Shown: positions 6,560 to 13,691, counted from the first letter of the stretch. The stretch is DNA of 13,691 nucleotides from Alphaproteobacteria bacterium (GCA_021776015.1 JAJFGT010000266.1:1-13691); one strand, 5' to 3'. Notes: generated by a model from the letters alone, not told the origin. Program-made: numbers and translations.

Positions 6560-8302
6560 TTATTTCGTCTCGAGTGTTTCAATTTTTGTGATTTCAGCCT
6601 TTGGAAAAACTATCAGAATATTTTGGGTGTCGCTATGAGCAACGATTCGTTCGTACTCTGCTTTTTTTCTAGCTTGAATTTGGACTTGAAGCGTTGGTTT
6701 TATCTTCTGTCCCTCTTGCTCTCGTCCAAGAGTGACCATCCATCTTTTGCCCGTCAAATCAGAGAGTCTTTTTGCCATTTTTCCCGCAAGATCTCCAGGG
6801 GTCCCTTCTATAGGAAGAAACTCGATATGCCCAATTCTTATATTTATTAACTGGACGAACTGTCCCACCTGCCCCGCTAAGATCATTTCACCATGTGACT
6901 CAAAGAGAGCGACAACATCCTCAAGCGTTTCTAAATTTGCATTGGCAACAATATTTTTTTCCTGCGTAGGTGAGGCTTGTGTTTGTACAGCTTGTGTAAC
7001 ACCACTCACAGATGAAGAAACAGTCTTATTTGTTACGGAAGAAGAAACTGCAGATGTCTGGGCACTACTTCGATCATTACTTCCCTCAGTATAAGAAGAT
7101 ACAGAGGAAGAGGAGGAAGACATTCCTTCCATATTTTTAAGAAGATCAATAGGATCAGGCAGATTGGCCGCATAACAAAGACGAATAATCAGCATTTCAG
7201 CAGCAGCCTGAGCATTTGATGCCATTGTCACCTCAGAAATCCCTTTAAGGAGTAATTGCCATGCCTTATTAAGAGTTGGAACAGAAAGCGTCTGCGCTAA
7301 ATCAGCAGCACGCTTGTATTCTTCTCCACTCATATTAGGTGCCGTGGTACGTTTTGCTTTGGGAACAGCTTTAATCTTTGTTAAAACATGGCACATATCT
7401 GTTAGATCTTGCACAAGAAGTGTTGGATCTTGTCCGTTCTCATAGAAATGAGAGGCAATTTCAAGAGCTTCCTTTGTCTCTCCCTTCACAGAATGTATAA
7501 ACAGGTCAAGAAGCTTACTCTTATCACTAAGGCCGAGCATATTACGAACAAGATCTGTTGTAATGTTGCTTTTAGCATCAATTGTGCTTAGAGCCATTGC
7601 TTGATCAAGGAGACTTAAACCGTCACGGACAGAACCATCGGCAGCACGTGCAATAATATTTAAAGCCTCATCTTCGGCTTGTACATTTTCTTTAACACAA
7701 ATATTTTTATAGTACCCAGAAAGATCTTCTAGACTAACACGGCGCAAATCAAATCGCTGACATCGAGACAAAACTGTGATCGGAACTTTTCGGATTTCAG
7801 TTGTCGCAAAGATAAATTTAACGTGTTCGGGAGGCTCTTCGAGAGTCTTCAAAAGCGCATTAAAAGCATTCTTGGACAGCATGTGAACTTCATCAATAAT
7901 ATAGACTTTGTAACGTGCCTCTGTTGGGGCATAGCGCACGCCATCAATAATCTCACGAATATTATCCACCCCTGTCCGTGAGGCCGCATCCATTTCAATT
8001 ACATCGGGATGCCTATCAAGGGTAATCGCTTGACAAATAGAACAGTCATCTGTTGAACCTGTCGTTGCCTCTTGTGTGCCATCTACCCCTGTATAATTCA
8101 AAGCTTTAGCAATAATACGCGCTGTTGTTGTTTTCCCTGTGCCCCGAATTCCTGTCAACATAAAAGCATGAGCAACACGTTGGGAATCAATTGCATTCTT
8201 GAGCGTTCGCACAAGAGCATCCTGCCCTATCAACTCATCAAAGTTTTTAGGACGGTATTTACGCGCGAGGACTTTATAAACTTCTTGTTGTGGTTCAGAC
8301 AT
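6560..8302 (-). CDS. dnaX: DNA polymerase III subunit tau (and possibly gamma)
   Basis: Clamp-loader ATPase subunit that helps load the sliding clamp and tethers polymerase III at the replication fork. Length is 580 residues. The order is: N-terminal AAA+ core starting VLARKYRPKNFDELIGQ, Walker A GIRGTGKT (51-58), the zinc-module region (70-90), Walker B YIIDEVH (134-140), sensor 1 FIFATTE (163-169) and the LSRCQRF arginine-finger segment (178-184). Then come domains II-III, a Ser/Thr-rich linker (about 395-445) and the tau-specific C-terminal region. The zinc module is degenerate: only the last two cysteines (C87, C90) remain, Tyr70 replacing the first and a Thr/Asp stretch the second. An AAGG sequence 6-7 nt upstream supports the ATG at 8302. 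It sits between rlmJ (48 bp upstream) and ybaB (15 bp downstream), probably one operon. Confidence 0.97.
   Translation of the reverse strand: MSEPQQEVYKVLARKYRPKNFDELIGQDALVRTLKNAIDSQRVAHAFMLTGIRGTGKTTTARIIAKALNYTGVDGTQEATTGSTDDCSICQAITLDRHPDVIEMDAASRTGVDNIREIIDGVRYAPTEARYKVYIIDEVHMLSKNAFNALLKTLEEPPEHVKFIFATTEIRKVPITVLSRCQRFDLRRVSLEDLSGYYKNICVKENVQAEDEALNIIARAADGSVRDGLSLLDQAMALSTIDAKSNITTDLVRNMLGLSDKSKLLDLFIHSVKGETKEALEIASHFYENGQDPTLLVQDLTDMCHVLTKIKAVPKAKRTTAPNMSGEEYKRAADLAQTLSVPTLNKAWQLLLKGISEVTMASNAQAAAEMLIIRLCYAANLPDPIDLLKNMEGMSSSSSSVSSYTEGSNDRSSAQTSAVSSSVTNKTVSSSVSGVTQAVQTQASPTQEKNIVANANLETLEDVVALFESHGEMILAGQVGQFVQLINIRIGHIEFLPIEGTPGDLAGKMAKRLSDLTGKRWMVTLGREQEGQKIKPTLQVQIQARKKAEYERIVAHSDTQNILIVFPKAEITKIETLETK
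6954..6961 (-). other. A7 run in dnaX, candidate slippage site
   Basis: On the coding (minus) strand the codons GAA AAA AAT (residues 448-450) contain seven consecutive A. The run lies just after the Ser/Thr-rich linker and before the tau-specific domain. Shifting into either alternative frame meets a stop within about 10-15 codons, which would give a product of roughly 460 residues resembling the gamma form of other bacteria. It is not the classic E. coli A AAA AAG heptamer, so polymerase slippage would be more likely than ribosomal frameshifting. No experimental support is visible. Confidence 0.3.
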
Positions 8303-8350
8303 AATATACCTTTAGGACGATTCTTATAAAATCGCAATGAAAGATCAAAA

Positions 8351-9178
8351 TTAAGACACAAATTTGCTCTCATTGCTTCTTAGCAATGGAGAAAGGATAT
8401 CTTTACAAGAGAGCACTGTTTCTGGAACAGAATAAGGGACATTCAAAACAACCATTCCTGTTCCATACATCCCTCTAAAGCTCTCTTGTGTAGGATCATC
8501 ATAAATCCACTCATCGATCAAAATATCCAGTTCCAGCGCACGACATTCTGCTTTTAGAAGTTCATGGCGCCCTTGAGGTAAAAGCGGATACCAAATCATG
8601 TACGTAGCATTCGGCCATTTTTTTAGACTCTTCTGAACGATTTTTGGAATGCTTTCATATTCAGATTTAATTTCATAACTAGGATCTATCAAGACAGCTC
8701 CTCGTTTTTCTTTGGGTGGTGTACAAGACAAAAGCCCTTCCTCCATTTTAATCTGGCGAGCCGTTACATTTCTATAGGGCTTCATTGCCTTTGAAAGAAA
8801 GGTGAATTCTTGCGGGTGAAGGTCATAACACTCCATACGATCATTGGATCGAAGCTGTGTTGCAGCCAAAAGAGCTGACCCTGGATAAAATTGTAATGCC
8901 TTATCAGGATTGAAACTCGTAATAATCGACTTTAACTTTATCCATAAAGGATGATCGATAGGATGATGATAAATCCGTTCAATCCCTCTTTTAAATTCTT
9001 TTGTTTTCTGAGCTTCACTTAAGTGTAAATCATAAAGTCCCCGCCCCGCATGAGTATCGCACCAAAAGAGGGGTTTATCTTTTTTTTGAAGATATGTAAT
9101 GACAGCCAATACCCACAAATGTTTTTGAATATCGGCAGGATTACCCGCATGATAGATATGTTGATAGCTTAAACTCAT
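8351..9178 (-). CDS. rlmJ: 23S rRNA (adenine2030-N6)-methyltransferase RlmJ
   Basis: SAM-dependent methyltransferase that modifies A2030 of 23S rRNA (E. coli numbering). I chose the ATG at 9178, giving 275 residues, because the family begins M-x-SY-x-H-x-x-HAGN-x-AD and here reads MSLSYQHIYHAGNPADIQKH. An open frame continues 19 codons upstream to 9235 but would overlap radA, and its sequence does not look like the family. Signatures: SAM-binding segment DTHAGRGLYDL (41-51), YPGSALLAA (98-106), CYDLHPQE (117-124), catalytic motif IV LIDPSYE (163-169, with Ser in place of the second Pro of DPPYE), and the C-terminal FRGMYGTGMVVLNVPY-type strand. No strong Shine-Dalgarno precedes the start. It is divergent from radA and 48 bp upstream of dnaX. 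Confidence 0.92.
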   Translation of the reverse strand: MSLSYQHIYHAGNPADIQKHLWVLAVITYLQKKDKPLFWCDTHAGRGLYDLHLSEAQKTKEFKRGIERIYHHPIDHPLWIKLKSIITSFNPDKALQFYPGSALLAATQLRSNDRMECYDLHPQEFTFLSKAMKPYRNVTARQIKMEEGLLSCTPPKEKRGAVLIDPSYEIKSEYESIPKIVQKSLKKWPNATYMIWYPLLPQGRHELLKAECRALELDILIDEWIYDDPTQESFRGMYGTGMVVLNVPYSVPETVLSCKDILSPLLRSNESKFVS

Positions 9179-9216
9179 AGAAAGACACTCTACAGCGAAT
9201 TTGTTAGACTGCAAAT

Positions 9217-10602
9217 ATGGCGAAATCAAAATCAAATTATATCTGTCAAAATTGTGCGGCTGTTACACCCAGATGGATTGGAAAATGCGAATCTTGTAAC
9301 GCATGGAATTCTATTGTTGAGGAAATCGTTGAAAGCTCTCCTCCCAAAGGTGTCGGCTCTATGAAAGGGCGGGCTATTCCTTTTTCTAATTTACAAAACA
9401 AAACAAAGGAAATAAGACCTCGTCACAAAACAGGCATTGCCGAACTTGATCGTGTGACAGGCGGCGGACTCGTCGATGGAATGGCTCTTCTCATCGGAGG
9501 CGATCCAGGAATTGGAAAATCAACCATTCTCTTACAGGCAGTCTGCAACCTTGCTAAAAACAATCTAAACTGTGCCTATATCTCTGGCGAAGAATCCGAA
9601 GACCAAATCCGGATGAGAGCAGAACGATTGGGACTTTCTGATGCCCCTGTCCATCTTGCCTCAACAGGAAATGTACGCAATATTATTGCCTCAATGGAAA
9701 GCGAAGATTTGGATTTAGTCATTATTGATTCTATTCAAACAATGTATGTCGATCACATTGAAAGCGCCCCCGGAACGGTTACACAAGTAAGAACATCAGC
9801 ACAGGAACTTATTCGAATCGGGAAAAAAAGAGGGATTTGTGTTTTACTGGTGGGACATGTCACCAAAGAAGGGCAATTGGCAGGTCCTCGTGTTTTAGAA
9901 CATATGGTTGATACCGTCCTTTATTTTGAAGGAGAAAGAGGACATCCTTTTCGTATTTTAAGAGCTGTTAAAAACCGTTTTGGCCCCACCGACGAAATTG
10001 GTGTCTTTGAAATGGGAGAGGCAGGTTTGGTTGAAGTCCCAAATCCTTCCGAAATTTTTCTTGCACAACGTCAAGAAGACATCCCAGGAAGTGCTGTTCT
10101 CGCTGCTATTGAAGGAACACGCCCCGTTTTAGTTGAAGTACAGGCTTTGGTCGCAACCACCTCTTTCGCCACACCTCGTCGAGCCGTTGTGGGATGGGAC
10201 ATGGGGCGCCTTGCCATGATCTTGGCTGTATTAGAAGCAAGATGTGGCATGATGTTTTCGAGCAGTGATGTTTACTTGAATATTGCAGGCGGTCTCCGTG
10301 TTCAAGAACCCGGCGCCGATTTGGCAGTTGTCGCCGCCCTTGTCAGTGCCTTAACAGGATATGTTATTCCATCCGATACTGTCTTTTTTGGAGAGGTTGG
10401 TTTAGCAGGAGAAATCCGTCCAACTGTACAAATGGATCTCCGCTTGAAAGAAGCTCAAAAGCTTGGTTTTAAAGAAGCGATCTGCCCTATGAATCCTACC
10501 TCTAAGAAAAAAGGGACGCCAGAAGGCGCCACACCCATTAAACATGTCAGTGACCTTGTCAGCCGCTTACAAATGGAACCAAAAAAAACTGTAGCATTTT
10601 AA
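9217..10602 (+). CDS. radA: DNA repair protein RadA (branch-migration ATPase)
   Basis: RecA-like hexameric DnaB-type ATPase that drives branch migration of recombination intermediates. The 461 residues match the family length. An N-terminal C4 zinc finger (C10, C13, C24, C27; YICQNCAAVTPRWIGKCESC) precedes the RecA core, which has Walker A GGDPGIGKST (94-103), Walker B LVIIDS (167-172) and the RadA-specific KNRFG motif (252-256). A C-terminal Lon-protease-like domain follows (about 285-445, with YLNIAGGLRVQEPGADLAVV at 353-372). All key residues are present. The ATG at 9217 begins the conserved MAKxKxxYxCQxC start. The leader is at most about 38 bp before the divergent rlmJ start, so its promoter must lie in or overlap rlmJ. 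The next gene, 68 bp downstream, has its own putative promoter. Confidence 0.97.
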   Translation: MAKSKSNYICQNCAAVTPRWIGKCESCNAWNSIVEEIVESSPPKGVGSMKGRAIPFSNLQNKTKEIRPRHKTGIAELDRVTGGGLVDGMALLIGGDPGIGKSTILLQAVCNLAKNNLNCAYISGEESEDQIRMRAERLGLSDAPVHLASTGNVRNIIASMESEDLDLVIIDSIQTMYVDHIESAPGTVTQVRTSAQELIRIGKKRGICVLLVGHVTKEGQLAGPRVLEHMVDTVLYFEGERGHPFRILRAVKNRFGPTDEIGVFEMGEAGLVEVPNPSEIFLAQRQEDIPGSAVLAAIEGTRPVLVEVQALVATTSFATPRRAVVGWDMGRLAMILAVLEARCGMMFSSSDVYLNIAGGLRVQEPGADLAVVAALVSALTGYVIPSDTVFFGEVGLAGEIRPTVQMDLRLKEAQKLGFKEAICPMNPTSKKKGTPEGATPIKHVSDLVSRLQMEPKKTVAF

Positions 10603-10612
10603 AAATCATGAA

Positions 10613-10638
10613 TTGACTTTTATATAAATATGTATACT
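10613..10638 (+). promoter_or_regulatory. Putative promoter of the 146-residue membrane protein gene
   Basis: TTGACT (10613-10618, 5/6 to the -35 consensus) and TATACT (10633-10638, 5/6 to the -10 consensus) are both good matches. The spacer, however, is 14 bp, shorter than the usual 16-18. Either the promoter is weak or regulated (a DNA-bending activator could compensate), or only one box is used. It lies in the 68-bp gap after radA. Confidence 0.4.
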
Positions 10639-10670
10639 TTCCGCTAAATACATATGAAAAGGAAAAACAG

Positions 10671-11111
10671 ATGATCCGACAGGAAAATATACGAAAAGCA
10701 GAACCGACCCAATTAAAAAGTAATGAAAAAGTTGCTCGAGCACTACAAATTACAGGAGGCCTCTCTTTTGGTTTATTTTTTGGATCTTGGCTCGCCTTCC
10801 ACACCGTATACAAGGATATAGCAGTAATATCAAAATTTTCAGAGACTCATAAAAATGCAGCTCAAAATGATTCTGTAACAACAGAAGATAGAGCAACGCT
10901 TCTCAGGAACATCATAGAACAGGCCTGCAACCGAGAAGCAACTTTATTTGTAGACGCCACGAATAACATATCTTCCTCAAGAAAATTATCTACAGATTTT
11001 AACGAGATAAAAGACCAAAAAATTGAAGCCTGTATTAACGGCTACCAAGACACAATGAGCCACACAGATTGGGATATAAGCACAAAGAGCATTCCATTAG
11101 GTCTTCACTAA
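10671..11111 (+). CDS. Unrecognised 146-residue single-pass membrane protein
   Basis: I do not recognise this protein. A basic, polar N-terminus (about 25 residues with R3, R8, K9, K16, K20, R23) is followed by one hydrophobic segment (about 27-46, ITGGLSFGLFFGSWLAFHTV). By the positive-inside rule the remaining 100 residues would face the periplasm. That domain is polar and helical-looking, with two cysteines (C86, C121) that could form a disulphide. No lipobox or clear signal-peptidase site is evident, so it is probably an uncleaved signal anchor. AAGGA about 10 nt upstream supports the ATG. The gene has its own putative promoter and converges on the ABC exporter with 11 bp between stops. 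It could be a small lineage-specific envelope protein; no function is assigned. Confidence 0.72.
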   Translation: MIRQENIRKAEPTQLKSNEKVARALQITGGLSFGLFFGSWLAFHTVYKDIAVISKFSETHKNAAQNDSVTTEDRATLLRNIIEQACNREATLFVDATNNISSSRKLSTDFNEIKDQKIEACINGYQDTMSHTDWDISTKSIPLGLH

Positions 11112-11122
11112 CATAGAAGATC

Positions 11123-12934
11123 TTATGCTAAAAAGCCTCCTGATTGCATTGTCCACATTCGAGAGTAAACCCCTCCTTTTTTGAGAAGTTCTGCATGAGA
11201 TCCGTCTTCAACAATTTTACCTTGATCCATAACCAAAAGACGATCGAGAGAGTTTATTGTTGAAAGCCTATGTGCAATGGCGATGACTGTTTTATCTTTC
11301 ATAAGGTCCTTTAAACTCTCCTGAATAAGTTCTTCGCTTTCACTATCCAGTGCCGATGTTGCCTCATCCAAAATCAGAATGGGGGCATCTTTTAAAATAG
11401 CCCGCGCAATAGCAATTCTTTGTCGCTCTCCTCCTGATAATTTTACACCTCGTTCTCCTACAAGAGTTTTATAACCCTGTGGTAAATTTTTGATAAATTC
11501 ATGAGCATGGGCTTTTTTTGATGCCTCCATAATGTCTTCATCTGTGGAATCTAATCTTCCATAGCGAATATTATCCATGATGCTACGATGAAAAAGCGCT
11601 GTATCTTGTGGAATCATGGCAATTTGTGATCTCAAAGAATGCCGTGTTACATCGGCAATATTCTGCATATCTATAAATATCTCTCCCTCTTGAATATCAA
11701 AGAATCGCTCTATTAAATTCACAAAAGTGCTTTTTCCCATCCCTGATGGGCCCATCAATCCTATTCTTTGTTTTGGTTTGATTTCAACATGAAGATTTTT
11801 AAAAACAGGGGTTCCTTCATATTCAAAAGATACATTTTTAAAAGTAATCTCTCCCTCTGATATTAAGAGACTTTTAGCTGGTTTTTTATCTTCTATACCA
11901 TGCGGTTTGATAAGTGTTTCCAATGTATCATTCAGAGACCCTAGAGACTCCGATGTATTAATAATTCCAAAGCTCAATGCCCAAGCCAACGAGGTAAAGT
12001 TAAAAGTGATCCCCATAATCGTTGCCATTTCACCGACTGTAAGTATCTTATGCTGCCATCCGAGAACACAGGCAACCATCATACCACTTCCAAAAATAAC
12101 AAGCGTTATACGACGATAATTATCTAATGATAGAAAAACTCTAATCAATTTATGAGAGGCTTCCATCTCTGCTTCTGAGATCGTCTTATGCTCTGACAAT
12201 TCCAGGTTTTCATTGGCAAATGATTTAACAGCAACAATATTAGTCAGTGTATCAACGATCTGCCCTGATACCTTCGAACGCGCATCAGCAAATATCTGGG
12301 ATTTTTTTCGGATTTTTTTAAGTTTTAAGAAAACGGGGAACAAAATTATAATTAGAAAAATAAAAACACATAATCCATATATCCAAGATACATAAAATAA
12401 TAGAATTCCAGAACTTATCATCCCAAGAATAGGTGTAAAAATTCCCCACCGAATACTCTCATTCAGATCACGAACTTTTTCTAACCCTTCTGACATTTTT
12501 CGTGCAAGCGATCCTGCAAAAAGATCCTGAAAATACAGTATAGAATGATCTAATGTATATGCCATAAGGTCACTTCTAAGTTCTGCACGTGCCTGCCTCA
12601 GTAAATCAAATGTGAAATAATGTGAGATAAGGTGACTTATTTCCCCCACAAACAGCACTAAGAAAATCAAACCAACATACAACCACACATTGTCTGGTAC
12701 AAACTCTGTTGTTGATTGTTGTGTCAAAAGATCAATAGTTAACCCCATCAGATAAAAAGCAAGAGGATAACGAAGGATATGAATAAAATCTGAACTAAGC
12801 AAACACGTCCATAGGAGCGGTGTCCGCTGAATAATCATAAAAATATAACTCAAAACATTAAGGGGAATGTCTTTATTAGGTTGATAATCAAGTTTATATT
12901 TTGTGGTGCTATCCTTTATCATGGTATCCCTCAT
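11123..12934 (-). CDS. Type I ABC exporter half-transporter (fused permease and ATPase)
   Basis: Inner-membrane ATP-driven exporter that would work as a homodimer. Of 603 residues, about 1-340 form the transmembrane domain, with hydrophobic segments near 40-68, 84-106, 163-184, 187-204, 276-293 and 300-327. Residues 360-600 form the nucleotide-binding domain: Walker A GPSGMGKST (395-403), Q-loop Q443 in IAMIPQD, GERG x-loop just before signature LSGGE (499-503), Walker B ILILDE (519-524), D-loop SALD and H-loop His555. All catalytic residues are present. Residues 1-25 are polar. The start could be 12934 or Met5 at 12922, each with a purine-rich ribosome site. The substrate cannot be read from the sequence; the family includes lipid (MsbA-like), drug and Atm1-type exporters. 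It is divergent from mutL and seems monocistronic. Confidence 0.92.
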   Translation of the reverse strand: MRDTMIKDSTTKYKLDYQPNKDIPLNVLSYIFMIIQRTPLLWTCLLSSDFIHILRYPLAFYLMGLTIDLLTQQSTTEFVPDNVWLYVGLIFLVLFVGEISHLISHYFTFDLLRQARAELRSDLMAYTLDHSILYFQDLFAGSLARKMSEGLEKVRDLNESIRWGIFTPILGMISSGILLFYVSWIYGLCVFIFLIIILFPVFLKLKKIRKKSQIFADARSKVSGQIVDTLTNIVAVKSFANENLELSEHKTISEAEMEASHKLIRVFLSLDNYRRITLVIFGSGMMVACVLGWQHKILTVGEMATIMGITFNFTSLAWALSFGIINTSESLGSLNDTLETLIKPHGIEDKKPAKSLLISEGEITFKNVSFEYEGTPVFKNLHVEIKPKQRIGLMGPSGMGKSTFVNLIERFFDIQEGEIFIDMQNIADVTRHSLRSQIAMIPQDTALFHRSIMDNIRYGRLDSTDEDIMEASKKAHAHEFIKNLPQGYKTLVGERGVKLSGGERQRIAIARAILKDAPILILDEATSALDSESEELIQESLKDLMKDKTVIAIAHRLSTINSLDRLLVMDQGKIVEDGSHAELLKKGGVYSRMWTMQSGGFLA

Positions 12935-12951
12935 AGCATATATACTCCTCC
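12931..12951 (-). promoter_or_regulatory. Strong Shine-Dalgarno and two-codon mini-ORF before the ABC exporter
   Basis: GGAGGAG (12951-12945) is the strongest ribosome site in the window. Its best-spaced ATG is at 12939, which encodes only Met-Leu before TGA (12933-12931), and that stop overlaps the exporter ATG at 12934 (ATGA). A second AGGG site then precedes Met5 at 12922. Either ribosomes initiate directly at 12934 with longer spacing, or a minimal upstream ORF couples to the exporter. Confidence 0.4.
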
Positions 12952-13026
12952 AATAAAACGCGCTTTCAGAAAATCTTTACTTTCATCCTTACCTCAAGAG
13001 AGTGGTGGACAAGGATACAAAGAGCA

Positions 13027-13056
13027 TTGATCTTAATCCATGATTTTGGATAGTAT
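13027..13056 (+). promoter_or_regulatory. Weak putative mutL promoter
   Basis: TTGATC (13027-13032) and TAGTAT (13051-13056) are separated by 18 bp. A start site 6-7 bp downstream would fall on the mutL ATG at 13063, giving a leaderless or nearly leaderless transcript. This fits the lack of a clear Shine-Dalgarno just before that ATG. The matches are modest. Confidence 0.25.
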
Positions 13057-13062
13057 GTCCAC

Positions 13063-13691
13063 ATGCATATTAGACATTTACCAGAGAACCTCATTAACCA
13101 AATTGCGGCAGGAGAAGTCATTGAACGTCCTGCAGCAGCCGTCAAAGAGCTTGTAGAGAACTCAATTGATGCGGGAGCAACCCGTATTGATATTGATATC
13201 CGAGAAGGCGGAAAAAGTCTTATTTCTGTCCGTGACAATGGAAAAGGTATGGAACGAGATGATCTTATATCCTGCCTTGATCGACATGCGACATCAAAAC
13301 TTCCTAATGATGACCTTTTGGCCATTAATAGCCTAGGATTTCGAGGGGAAGCTCTCCCTTCTATCGGGGCTGTCAGTCGGATGAACCTCTCAACACAGAC
13401 TAAAAACAGCAGTGATGCATGGGAAATTACAATTGAAGGAGGGAAAAAGTCAGATCCTTCCCCAACCTCTCATCCAGAGGGAACAACTGTAACCATTAAA
13501 GATCTATTCTTTGCAACTCCTGCCCGTCTTAAGTTCTTGAAAAGTGATCAATCTGAATATAGCGCGGTCAAAGATGTCATTACACGTTTGGCATTATCTT
13601 ATCCTCATATAGGATTTCGTTTAACAAATAACAGTAAAACTGTTTTTTCTCTTCCACCCTCAGAGGCAGAACTCTTTGAGTGTCAATTGGA
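13063..13691 (+). CDS. mutL: DNA mismatch repair protein MutL, N-terminal 209 residues, 3' end outside the window
   Basis: GHKL-family ATPase that links MutS mismatch recognition to strand incision. The frame is open from the ATG at 13063 to the window edge; an in-frame TAG at 13051 rules out an upstream extension. Diagnostic motifs are IRHLPENLINQIAAGEVIERP (3-23), the ATPase KELVENSIDAGA (29-40, with the catalytic Glu and Mg-binding Asn), DNGKGM (58-63), DRHATSKL (73-80), the ATP-lid GFRGEALPSIGAVS (92-105) and DLFFATPARLKFLK (near 147-160). The ATPase domain looks intact; whether the C-terminal endonuclease motif is present cannot be seen. It is divergent from the ABC exporter across 128 bp. 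Confidence 0.97.
   Translation, partial: MHIRHLPENLINQIAAGEVIERPAAAVKELVENSIDAGATRIDIDIREGGKSLISVRDNGKGMERDDLISCLDRHATSKLPNDDLLAINSLGFRGEALPSIGAVSRMNLSTQTKNSSDAWEITIEGGKKSDPSPTSHPEGTTVTIKDLFFATPARLKFLKSDQSEYSAVKDVITRLALSYPHIGFRLTNNSKTVFSLPPSEAELFECQL

Noticed and set aside
6732..7094. 120-codon open frame antisense to dnaX
   Set aside because: It is opposite the conserved dnaX coding sequence and its Ser/Thr/Cys-rich product reflects the reverse complement of dnaX codons.
8318..8334. CGATT/AATCG inverted repeat between rlmJ and dnaX
   Set aside because: A 5-bp AT-rich stem with no T-run; too weak to call a terminator or operator.
9179..9235. 19-codon N-terminal extension of RlmJ
   Set aside because: The extension does not resemble the family N-terminus, overlaps radA, and the conserved MSLSYQHIYHAGN start lies at 9178.
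12966..13325. 119-codon open frame antisense to the start of mutL
   Set aside because: It lies opposite highly conserved MutL ATPase motifs, so it is a shadow.

Overview
The window is an AT-rich, gene-dense bacterial chromosome segment made almost entirely of housekeeping genes. A SecB gene lies divergent from a Tim44-like (TimA) gene, and the ValRS, MutL and RadA sequences have alphaproteobacterial character. Together with the low GC, the split pheS/pheT arrangement and two unrecognised proteins, this suggests an alphaproteobacterium of the AT-rich, often host-associated kind (for example Holosporales or Rickettsiales-like). The exact order cannot be fixed from the sequence alone. No tRNA, rRNA, insertion sequence, CRISPR array or prophage gene was seen.

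Layout, left to right: the C-terminal part of valS (+, entering from the left edge); an unrecognised 385-residue protein (-) that converges on valS with 3 bp between the stop codons; secB-pheS (-), whose stop and start overlap as TGATG; a 174-bp divergent promoter region; timA (+); ybaB/ebfC and dnaX (-), converging on timA; rlmJ (-) upstream of dnaX in the same direction; radA (+), divergent from rlmJ across 38 bp; a small membrane-anchored unknown protein (+); a type I ABC exporter half-transporter (-); and the first 209 codons of mutL (+), leaving at the right edge. No gene-free stretch exceeds about 175 bp.

Functional grouping: aminoacylation (valS, pheS), preprotein export and envelope biogenesis (secB, timA, the ABC exporter), replication and repair (dnaX, ybaB, radA, mutL) and rRNA modification (rlmJ). 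Some usual partners are missing from their expected places. No pheT follows pheS, and no recR follows dnaX-ybaB.

I did not find a convincing undescribed multi-gene system. The points most worth a second look are the loss of two of the four expected zinc-ligand cysteines in DnaX, an A7 run in dnaX placed where a shorter gamma-like product could arise, the secB-pheS coupling without pheT, and the two orphan proteins (385 and 146 residues).
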